From positions 7,048,716 to 7,112,715 of the forward strand of contig CP053163.1 of the NCBI GenBank assembly GCA_014607495.2: DNA of 64,000 nt, in the 5' to 3' direction. The notes beneath the pieces were generated by a model. That model did not search any database. It saw only the letters and a list, made by a program, of their open reading frames with translations, and was not told where the DNA came from. Below are positions 41,000 to 50,321 of this stretch, in pieces (positions within the stretch are counted from its first letter, which is position 1; each line of letters opens with the position of its first letter). The stretch is from Carposina sasakii. Taxonomy: Eukaryota; Arthropoda; Insecta; Lepidoptera; Carposinidae. A program made the position numbers and the translations under genes.

Positions 41000-42557
41000 C
41001 AGGGTGTGTGTGACAGCCAGGCTAACTGATACACTGAACCAGTATCATAGTTTTGAGCTAGGTATATGACAGTGTTATTACTTGAAATGTATTTTTAATT
41101 TGATTATTCGCAATGTTTGCTTTTTGCGCCAATGGGGTAGTTTCCTATAGTTTCCCATGCCCTGGGGGAGGCCTACGTCCAGCAGTGGACTGTAATAGGC
41201 TGATGATGATGATGAAATCTTAATAACATCTTACTCGTATTCTTATTAGAATAAATAATCAAAATCATACCTAGCTGTAAAATTACAATTTGATTATGTG
41301 TCCAAATGAAGTAGTAATAAGCCTTCAAAGTTAAGTGGGCAAGTCCATTTTTAAAATGTGAAATTATATGAAAATTACATGCATCATTTAGAGCAACTTT
41401 TGTCATCGATCATATTTACGGGTATAAACGCAATATTTAATATAGCTGTAGAACAAAAGTTCTTTTACGCGCATACATGTTGCTTAAAGAGTGACGTCAC
41501 GTCGTGGTAGTCGTTTGTATGGAGCGTGTTTTGGCGAGTCTAAAATTGTGATTTTAAAATCGTTATATCTCGGAAAGGTTTCACGATAGTAAAGTTTTTC
41601 TTTCGCATTTGTTTCTTTTATTTTATGATCTTTTGATATAAATACAAATAAAAAAACTGTAAACGACCCTATTGCATCGGGTGATCCTGTGACTAGTTAA
41701 TGGGGGTTTATTGGTTATTATGTGACACATTGTTTTTTGGATCACCTATGACTCTCCATTGGGGTTTATTGAGCGCATAAAATTTTATGTTTTATTTTAA
41801 GTCATTATCTAAGGCAGGCGTGTCTATTTTCTGCAAAAAAGAGGACATTTTAATTGGCTCCTACTTTCCGGGATGTAACCATAGAAATCTCCGATCACCT
41901 GGACTTACTTGGCGTGAGCTTGTCTCCAACACTCAGCTTTGGCTTCTACATTAAGTCGAAGGCCCAACTAGCTGCCAAAAAGCTGGTTTTCTCTCGAAGG
42001 TGCGAAGGTACTTCTCACCGGGACAGCTACTAGCCTTGTATAAAGCGCAAAGCCAAAGGGCTGATCGGCAATGACTCACTGTGCAAAGCTAGATTGCAAA
42101 GCCTTGAGCATCGACGTAACGTTCCAAGTCTCTCGGTATTCTACAGGTTACATTTCGAGGAGTGTGCGTTAGGACTTCATGACCTAATTCCCCCAGCACC
42201 CTTCTACCACCGGACGACCAGGGAAACGTCAAGGCGACACCGGTTCATAGTTGAAGTGCCGAAAACTCGTACTAAGCATTTTGCTTCTACATTCATAGTG
42301 CGAACGGCCAAGCTGTGGAACTCCCTGCCTGAATCCCTGTTCCCCATGAACTATAATCTTGCGGTCTTCAAGGCGAGAGTGAACCGGTTTCTTTTAGGCA
42401 AGTGCGCTCCATCTTCGACTGCAACGGTGCTTACCATCAGGCGTGTTATGGTCAAGCGTGAGCCTATTTAATATAAAAAACGGCAAATTTTCAGAGGTTT
42501 TCGCCTTAGAATCATGGTCGCCATATCAATATTTGACTGGCTGTCACTTCCATCTTG
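41000..42557 (+). mobile_element. MITE-B copy split by two nested insertions
   Basis: Ends CAGGGTGTGTGTGACAGCCA and ctggctgtcacttccatcttg, flanked by TA. MITE-B sequence occurs at 41000-41145, 41662-41838 and 42478-42557. The first gap (41146-41661) includes a SINE-R/RTE tail (41156-41216, gtccagcagtggactgtaat then gatgatgatg). The second gap is a LINE fragment. Confidence 0.65.
41855..42475 (+). pseudogene. Jockey/CR1-like LINE C-terminal fragment
   Basis: Reads EISDHLDLLGVSLSPTLSF, then with frameshifts [15 protein letters not shown], and from 42094 an open frame of 125 codons: [40 protein letters not shown], and [20 protein letters not shown]. This is the familiar C-terminal region of lepidopteran jockey/CR1-type LINE polymerases. 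The segment between ALYKAQ and the LQSLEH block is deleted. No catalytic domain is present. It is inserted in MITE-B. Confidence 0.75.
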
Positions 42558-42559
42558 TA

Positions 42560-43535
42560 TACATATAATTTCAACTTTTAAAAATTGAAATTCAGTTAAT
42601 TTTTAAAAACGTATCGTCTTCGTCGTTGATTAGTTTGTTAAGTGAAAGTGTTAGTTGGTAGGTAGTTAAGTTCCGTTTTTAACTCAAAATTATTGGCGAC
42701 TAATTTTTAGTAGAACATAATAATTATATGGTCGGTCAAGTCCTCATATCAAGCCTACTGCTGAGTTTTACAGAGGGAAGAACTAATTTTAACTGTTCTC
42801 CAAGTTTTGACATCAGGCAAAAGATGCCGAAGCGGGCTAGAGAGTTTACAGAAAATGAAAACCATAAATTCCGGATAAAAACAGGCTTGGTTTCAAAGAT
42901 TTCTAGTCGCTGAAACGACAAATCTATTCCTTCCGCCTAAACTGCCTATCTAACACCTAACGAGAAAATAACCACCGAATATTTGTAAACGATTAATGAT
43001 TGTCTGAAGAAATCGTCATGCCAAGTTCCGTCTATCTTAGATCAATTGCCTTCTAAATGCCAATAGTCAGAGCCAAGTCATCTTATCTAACTTAATCGAT
43101 TCGGTTTATTCGAGCAGTTTATTTTGTCTCACTTCCGATTTCAGCAGCTATGAAGACTGAAAGAGATAAAAACGTTTCGTAATAGCTTTAATTTGGTGTG
43201 GTTTTTCATTATAAGGTACGAGTATAGCCGGTGACTTTGTTCACGTGGTTTCTTATGGCCTTCTCCGTACTCTCAAATATGACTTATGACGTATGCATTT
43301 CAAGAAAATTTATTGAGTAAATTAAAGTGTGAACAGATAAATTTATCTACTTTTTAATCTATAATTTATTAATAATTTTATAATATATAATATCTTGACT
43401 AAGAAAAAACACTTTCCATAATATAATCCGTTAGGATAGTTGATCGTTTCATCATTAAAAATCGTCTCAATAAGGCAGTTTTCATTAGACAAAAGAGGCA
43501 TTTTAGAATATATAAAAATACGTTTAATAATACTT
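42560..43535. other. dpr intron, nothing recognised
   Basis: AT-rich with two overlapping 61-codon frames at 42728-42921 on opposite strands, neither resembling a known protein. No repeat match found within the window. Confidence 0.45.
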
Positions 43536-43539
43536 TGAC

Positions 43540-43650
43540 GGTCGCTTGGTCTAGTGGTAAGAGCACTGGCACGCGGAATGCAGAGGTCGTGGGTTCGATT
43601 CCCACCCGGGTGAGGAATTTTTTCCATTTCTTTATTAATAATTTTATACT
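43540..43650 (+). repeat. SINE-A, best copy, tRNA-like head
   Basis: Reads acggtcgcttggtctagtgg (A-box-like tggtctagtgg), taagagcactggc, an intact T arm gtgggttcgattcccac with an exact B box, then gaggaattttttccatttct and an AT tail. The sequence after the T arm (ccgggtg) does not pair with the 5' end, so no acceptor stem forms. It is a tRNA-derived SINE and not a tRNA gene. Confidence 0.7.
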
Positions 43651-44161
43651 ATAATATTTAGTTAAGATTAGGATAGTTATATTACGTAGGTAGTTTAGGC
43701 AGGGAAATAGATTAATTGTAAATAAATTCCATTAGACAAAAGAGGCATTTTAGAATATATAAATAATATACTTGTCCGATTACCACAGCTCCAATTGTGG
43801 CAAAATAAATTATGTGTCGCTTCCGTCCAGTGACATGGTTATAAATAATTTCATCTAAGCGTTATTTATTTACACTTTTTTGTATAAACGTTTCAGCCAA
43901 ATTCTTGTCAAACTCAAGTAATTTAACTTAATTAAATACTCAACTGAGATTATAAATTCGAAATTTAATTAATGAATCAGACCTATTACTGCCGGACCCT
44001 TCACTTATTATCCTAAAGGGACAGTAAATTTGATGAAAAAGGCATACTTCATAATGAAGTTGTGAGACTTCCAACCTAATTAAATTACTTGGATTTGTGA
44101 TAAAAGTCGATGATAATCACATTCAAATTTCACCGATATTATGTTTGCAAATCCTAAGTTA

Positions 44162-44363
44162 TAATAAAAATGTGAAAGTAACTCTGTCTGTCTATCACTC
44201 TGACTTTCACGTCAAAATTACTGAACTGATTTAATTGGTAACTAGTCAATAGTCTAGAAAGGATGTAGGCTACTTTTTATCTCGGGCAATGTCTTTTCCC
44301 TGGTTTTTTTTTTCTGTAATGTAGTGTAGTGTTACAAGGACGGATTCGCAGGCGCCCACTACC
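44162..44363 (+). mobile_element. Worn Helitron-like element
   Basis: Shows 'ataataaaaatgtgaaagta', 'gtaggctactttttatctcg' and a degraded end hairpin (aggacggattcgcaggcgcc cactac). Older than the other copies. A SINE-R copy landed at its end. Confidence 0.45.
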
Positions 44364-44369
44364 TATAGT

Positions 44370-44627
44370 CTTTAGCCTATTGCAGTCTACTGCTGGACGT
44401 AGGCCTTTCCCAGGGCATGCCAGAAGTCTAAAGCCACAGGGGGGTTTTGCCCATAGTCACCACGCTGGGCAGGCAGGTTGGTGACCACAGTATGATTTTC
44501 GGATTATGTTGTCAGCACGGGAAGCGCTGCTGCCCACCTCTCGGAAACCCTTAATCGCCTCGTACGACACCCACCGTCACGGGCGGGCATGGGGTGGTAC
44601 AAACTCTACTCTGCCGGCACCACGCGG
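44370..44627 (-). mobile_element. SINE-R, full length, next to a dpr splice acceptor
   Basis: 258 bp flanked by the exact 11-bp duplication CTACCTATAGT (44359-44369 and 44628-44638). Sense strand runs from ccgcgtggtgccggcagagt through the block complementary to 'caccacgctgggcaggcag' to the RTE-like 3' tail. No B box is visible, so it is not an ordinary tRNA SINE. Its right edge is 34 bp before the exon at 44662. Confidence 0.85.
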
Positions 44628-44661
44628 CTACCTATAGTATATATGTGAATATTTCTTCTAG

Positions 44662-44819
44662 CTTTATCTACTGGTACCGCGGCACCAATGTGGTGAACTA
44701 TGCGCAACGTGGAGGCATCAGCGTGGAAACGGAGCAGCGCACACGCACGAGCCGTCTCCTCATCGCTAGAGCCTCGCCACGTGACTCCGGGAACTACACA
44801 TGCGCGCCAAGCAGCTCAG
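44662..44819 (+). CDS. dpr: dpr-family gene, exon: second half of Ig domain 2
   Basis: Acceptor atttcttctag ends at 44661; donor GTTAGA starts at 44820. It reads (S)FIYWYRGTNVVNYAQRGG, then ISVETEQRTRTSRLLIAR, then DSGNYTCAPSSS. YWY holds the core tryptophan and DSGNYTC the second cysteine of Ig2; RGGISVxTE and TSRLLI are typical of Dpr proteins. It enters in phase 2 and leaves in phase 1. A SINE-R copy ends 34 bp upstream, so the branch point and pyrimidine tract are compressed into the duplicated target site and 23 bp beyond it, yet they remain plausible. Confidence 0.95.
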
Positions 44820-44884
44820 GTTAGAAAAACATACGTACACGTGTGTGTCCCCGAAACAGGGTAGCCAGAACAGCAGGATCATAA

Positions 44885-45410
44885 AGAAGATCAACAGCCA
44901 CGTTTAGCATAGCGGGGACAAATGTAAATCAGTGACAAGTTGCGCTAGCTTATCGCCTGTACCTTAGTCCACTCTTACGACATTCCCGGAATGAGATGCA
45001 GCTTGTTACGGCGCTCGTTAGCGCCATCTAGTGGTCAAGTGGAGGCATTACACACGAACGTGAAGACAGCTTCAGCGCGCCGGCGCAAACTTCATACATA
45101 CGTTTTTTTAGGCTAAAACACATCTAATCTAATTTTTTTTGCACACTTCACAACACATTGACTTAGTCCCACACAAAGATTCCTGTGTCGTGGGACTAAG
45201 CAACGGTATATAAAATACATAGAAACATCCATGACTCGGAAACAAACATCGATATTCATCATATCAATGTTTGCACCTACCGGGATTCGGACCCAGGACC
45301 AATGGTGTCGCAGACAGGGCCACTACCTACTACACCAATCAGTCGTCGATTATTCTGAAGCCCCGTATCAATACACCGATATTCAGCATATCAATGTTGC
45401 ATTATAAAAT
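44885..45410. repeat. Repeat cluster with nested SINE-B (45142-45347)
   Basis: The repeat also seen at 1-170 occupies 44890-45003 and continues at 45350-45410 ('ttctgaagccccgtatcaat'). Between the halves are about 135 bp starting ttacggcgctcgttagcgcc and a SINE-B copy on the minus strand with its B-box complement (cgggattcgg, one base changed). Confidence 0.5.
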
Positions 45411-45540
45411 TCCGTGCTCAGCTTGAGCGCGCATTCAATATTGTGCAGCGATACCCGCCAGTCCTGCTTCTCGTTAGACTATATACTTGCATCAAGCTAA
45501 TTGTGAATTGTTGCTAGTAATAAAGGAATTGTGCTTCGTA

Positions 45541-45726
45541 ATGGATCGTTTTCTTCGTCCGCATTCACCCTTGTTGACGCCCACAAATCGCAGAGGTTCA
45601 CCTGTATTAGAAATCCGTGACCATAACCCTGGTCCCTCTGCTGCTCCTCCGACATATAAATATTTTTGGTGGGTTCCAAGTTCTTCGCATTACTGCGATT
45701 ACTTTACGATGGCAATTAGTTTGTAA
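45541..45726 (+). pseudogene. Possible Gag N-terminus remnant
   Basis: A 61-codon frame starts MDRFLRPHSPLLTPTN. MDRFLRP is a common start of Ty3/gypsy Gag proteins in arthropods, from memory; the rest (DHNPGPSAAPPTYKYFWW) resembles nothing I know. Could be chance. Confidence 0.2.
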
Positions 45727-46157
45727 TAATAACCGTGGATTCACAAACAGCAATTAAAGTCGTCTCAAATAACCTGAAACACTGGAAATACAGCTATAAT
45801 TTATATTTATAACCACGAAGGTATTATATTTCAGATAGGTACGTAATTTCATATCGTTCATATTATATCTATAATACTACCACAAGCGAGTGGTTGCTTT
45901 ACAATGAAAACAAAATTTTACAAATTACTTAATAAATAAATGTATTTTGGTTAGTGTTAATAAACAATTATGCTCAGGCGAGGCATCTGAGGCAAGACAT
46001 GTACCTATGTAAACTCTTTTAAAAAGTGTAAATTACCAAGTCGTCTATAAGGAGATTAGGTATCAACCTCCAAAGATTCTCACTTACTTATTTTATTGAA
46101 GTTTTTAAGTACTTTAATATACACACACTTAAACGGACATAATCAAACCTTAATTAT

Positions 46158-46310
46158 TATCTATACACATAATAAAATTGTAACGGATCGATGCTTGTGC
46201 ACGCTAATCTCAGAAACGGCTGGACTGATTTCGATACAGTTTTCAGGATTAAATAGTGACTGTCCTACTTAACATATAGGCTACTTTTTAAAATAACTAC
46301 ATACTCAATT
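46158..46310 (+). mobile_element. Helitron-like element, 3' truncated
   Basis: 'atctatacacataataaaat', 'gtaacggatcgatgcttgtg' and 'acttaacatataggctactt' match 57259-57500. The terminal hairpin is missing; the piece ends about 15 bp before the next dpr acceptor. Confidence 0.5.
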
Positions 46311-46326
46311 TTTTTTATTTTTGTAG

Positions 46327-46541
46327 ATTCGGCATCGGTGGTGGTGCACGTTGTGAGCGGTGAGCGACCAGCAGCTATGCAAAGCTATGGCTCGAAACTC
46401 GTCCCGTCTTGGTCACCACTGCTTCTACTGCTGTCTACGGACAAATGTCGACCACTAATTTTTATTATAGCTAGTTTGTACATAGACTGTTCACATCGCG
46501 AACTCTTTTTAGAGCAATTTAAAACGTTCATTACAAGATGA
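46327..46541 (+). CDS. dpr: dpr-family gene, last coding exon and stop
   Basis: Acceptor atttttgtag ends at 46326. With the carried g it reads DSASVVVHVVSGERPAAMQS, the end of Ig2 and the (S/N)GExPAAMQ motif shared by Dpr proteins. A tail of about 50 residues follows, with two hydrophobic patches (PSWSPLLLLLS and PLIFIIASLYI), then SHRELFLEQFKTFITR and TGA. A hydrophobic C-terminal segment fits a GPI-anchor signal or membrane segment, as proposed for Dpr proteins. The polar last 20 residues are unusual for a GPI signal, so the anchoring mode is uncertain. No AATAAA lies within the next few hundred bases. Confidence 0.9.
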
Positions 46542-46830
46542 CCATCGCAATATTTTACAGCTTAGAATGCATCTAATGCTCTTTGTAAAAGTAAGCTTGG
46601 GTAATCAAAAAATGAAGAAACGAATTATTGTAATAAGAATCTATAGGTACTATTAGGTGTAGGGTAATTTGATGTGTATGTTACGGCTAGAACCCGAAGT
46701 GAACCGAATGATACGATAAAGCGCGAGATAAATTAAACAAATGTTTCTAGATTCAGAAATTTATTTTTTTCTCTTTCCTTTTTGACATCAGATGTCATGT
46801 TAACTGCTCTAACATGACCAGCGAAACACC

Positions 46831-47312
46831 ATATGATAAACCTATTTATCGACTAGCTGTCAAAATACGATAGATATTAGCCGCTATGTCGAATGTTATC
46901 GATACTAATTACTAATTATTTAATTTTTACCTTTGACCTACCTATGTGACTAAAACACTATATTAAAAATATTAAGTTTGGAGCATATAACTGAAAAGAA
47001 AACCTATCGAACCAAAGAATTATAGGTATTCTCGATTTCTCTAACCTATCTACGCTTATCGCGCACTACAATGTTTATCGATAACAATATCTTGAATTAT
47101 GTCAAAATTCGATATTTTTAACATCAAAATACAGTCATGCCCGGCGCTACCGATAGTAACCGACGGACATGCTCGCATTTTTATCTATCATATTGTATCG
47201 TGCCGTGTAACGTTACCGGCATGGTTATGCTCGCTGTATCGATAGAATTCAACATGGCGGCTATATTTATCGTATTTTGACAGCTAGGTATCGATAACTT
47301 GACTTATCATAT
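46831..47312. repeat. Large foldback element 290 bp after the dpr stop
   Basis: Arm 46831-46905 (atatgataaa...ctagctgtcaaaatacga...ttatcgatac) and arm 47236-47312 are inverted copies over about 75 bp with modest divergence. The interior is AT-rich with more 'tatcgat' words. It may lie in the dpr 3' untranslated region. Confidence 0.6.
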
Positions 47313-47985
47313 CGTGTATCGCTTGCCGTGCTAGCCGGGCTGGATAGCCCAGTGGACGTAATGGGCACACTTGTGCTGAAGTCGTCAAGCGCATGATGAG
47401 TGTGCAAGAGAGAGCAGTCCTAACCGATTCCTAACAAAGAACAAGTGGATCATCTAGTTCTAGCCGCCTGTGATCAGCTTCATCTAGTTCTAACCAGTTC
47501 TAACCGCATGTGGCCGGCTATAACTGAGTGTAGGCGCATGTTCTAGCCATAACATAATATAATATGGTATAATTTATTTGCTAGGTGTAGATATTTGGAG
47601 AGCAACTGAAATAGACGTCTTAAAAAAAAATAACGACAACGTGCTTCTAAGTCTTTATTCATAAATGCTCATTACCCGAGAATGTGCAGCAGAAAAAAAT
47701 TAAGGCATTCCGGAAACATCTTGTTGCAGAGATGATCTTGGTACGCACCAAAAATATTGTAGTCCTATTTTGGGTATTTCGCCTACAATTTTCTATAAGA
47801 TAAAAGTAGGATAAAAGCCCTTAGAAGTTAAAAATTATTTAATTAAAAACTTTGAAATATCCACCCCATTCAGTAAATCTGTTTTTAAAAATTCAATGAT
47901 TGTTTAAAAAAACATACAAACACTGAACGCCACTAATAGTGGCGCCACTATATGGTCTTGACTTACATAATATGAGACTTAGGCC

Positions 47986-48201
47986 AAATTGTTTGATCAG
48001 TATTTAAGCATACTATTAGTCAATTATACGTCGAAAATACAATAGATTGACAGACGTTTTTAACAATCAATTTGGCCTTAGGTCCTGTTTTTGATCAGTA
48101 GTAAAGCTTACCTACTATTAGTTAATAAAGTATAGGTATATCTGTATAGTATTCAGACGTATTTTAACATATAGTTTGCTTAACTACTGATCAAACAATT
48201 T
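47986..48201. repeat. Small foldback repeat (31-bp arms)
   Basis: 47986-48016 (aaattgtttgatcagtattt...) mirrors 48171-48201 (...taactactgatcaaacaatt t) with a few mismatches. Non-coding. Confidence 0.5.
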
Positions 48202-48209
48202 ATCCTAAT

Positions 48210-50050
48210 AAATGCAGTTCGGTAATAGTTATATTATGCATTTCAGCGTTATTGCTTTTTCCCTTTCCTCTGTCGAATATAAATAACATTGTCAATCATG
48301 GAGGTTCAATTACCGTTTTTTTAGACAAAAACAGAAATAACAGAAAAAGAGGGAACAATGTAAGCATAAGTTCAATAATTTTTATACTCATTTTTTACTA
48401 TACGAATTCAATTCAAAATACAAACTGACACATTTATTTAACACGTTTAGGAAGTGTAGTGTTTGCTAATGGATTATTTGCTAAGTGAGTTTTTGTAAGA
48501 TGATACTTTTATCAAATGTCTCATTTGCCAAATGAACATTTGGTGAAACGTTGTTTGTCGAAAGACCACTTGTCAATATTTTTTTGGTCTAACATTAGTA
48601 AACCCAAATAGTCTTGTACATGGCGGGGACTATCGGCAGGTGTATCATATTATACGCTCGGTCTTTACATCTTGGCTACGACCCGATGCATGCCTCTCAA
48701 AGAACCGGGACTCTGTTCTGTAGTTCCGAGAATTTCAACAGAGGTAATACAAATAAGAATCCAATGTTATTTCTCTCAAATACAAATTATGCCACTCAAA
48801 TACAAAGAAAATTCCATTAAAACCCCTCCAGCCGTCTTTGAGTTTTAGCAAGACTATAACAGCAATAAATTTTAATAAATAAGTACATAAAATACATTTT
48901 CAATCAATTTATTTATAAATATTAAGAGTAGGCAGTGCATAAGCCACAAGCAAATGAAAGACTAGAGTAAAAATAAAAAAAATTGTTACCTTTTCCTGGT
49001 ACTGTTTTTAATCCGATAAAATAGACAAAATGAAGCCGATTTTGTAAACACGAAAGAAGATTTTAATTCTTATCTCTCTCTCATTCTATTAAGACAATGA
49101 CTGTATAGACATAGTTTCCCTTGCCTTTCTAATATTCTTTACTTTCCTTCGGGATTAACTAAAAATAGTTTATTGATTTGTATTGGATTCGGCGAGAAAA
49201 TATGGAAGGGAGCGGGTGTAATTTTTTTGTGATAATCATTGAATTGAGAAGAATAATTGAAAGTGATGTTTTCTGATAGATAAGTTATATTTTGTTTGCT
49301 TGTGATGTGGATCTAGTACGTGTGTATGGTTTTATATGCAGGTAATCTGAGTAAAACTAAGTTGGAAAACGATTTTTTCATAAGTTCATGTAAGTTGTTT
49401 TTGCAATTCTTTTTGATTTTGGCTAATTATTATTTTAGACTCGTTTTTGAGGATTTTCCCGACGTTTCCATTCATCATCATTATCATCCATCATAAATTC
49501 AGAAATAATGAATTGGTTTTTAAAATTTGAACTTCGAATTACGGCGACGTAGACGCATTCGATTTGGATAGTTCGGTGCATAGAGGAGAATTTTTCGTGC
49601 GAATTGCGCTGTTTCGTGTTAATTTGAACAATAATAATATTATTTGCTTTCATACGCACCCGGATTGTTTGTTTTTGTTTAATTACATAATAATTAAATA
49701 ATAGTTGGCCAGGGAAATATATGTCTATTGCAGTGATTCAGTGGCAGTATATTGTAAGTTCTTCCATGTTAATTATTATAAAATTAAATACTAACCTATA
49801 AATATCGTCCACTTGGTTGGAGTATCGGTCATCCTTTGCATAGGTATATACTTAAAATACCTCTTAAATCTAACTAATTATCCTGCGTTAATGAAATTCA
49901 ACCTAGTAAGTTTTCCTTAGTTAATGGTCAAATGTAATTGGGGCTTTAGCATTGTAAGAAAGTAAATAACTGCTGGGCCCCTTTTGTGGTGTTTCCGGAG
50001 TAATGACCTGTAACTTTCAGTGGTTATGTCAGGGTAACCTTGACAAATAT
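48210..50050. other. AT-rich intergenic DNA, nothing recognised
   Basis: Short open frames at 48614-48820 and 49435-49659 show no known motif. No repeats matched in the window. Confidence 0.45.
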
Positions 50051-50054
50051 GACG

Positions 50055-50115
50055 GTCTTTTTTAACCGACTTCAAAAAAAGGAGGAGATTCTCAATTCGT
50101 CTGTATGTATAATAT
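50055..50115 (+). repeat. Widespread lepidopteran repeat end
   Basis: The phrase accgacttcaaaaaaaggag followed by gagattctcaattcg and a T-rich run is, from memory, a very common interspersed repeat end in moth and butterfly genomes. Only this piece is visible. Confidence 0.45.
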
Positions 50116-50321
50116 TTTTTTTTACCTTTAGGTAGGCTCTATCATTTTCTACGTAAATAAACTTTTTATACCTATCATTACTTCAGAAAAATGTTTGTTG
50201 TTTTTACGTATAGGTTCAACAAAATATACACATACATAAAACATTAACCATTATTTGCTAAAATACTATACACTAAAATATAGGTAGATACTTTAAAATA
50301 ACTTAAACCTACTACAGAAAA

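Noticed and set aside
43540..43615. Possible functional tRNA gene (A- and B-box-like sequences)
   Set aside because: The T arm is good but the acceptor stem does not pair, and the same sequence with the same AT tail recurs at 15998, 16186, 17121 and 36118. It is a tRNA-derived SINE.
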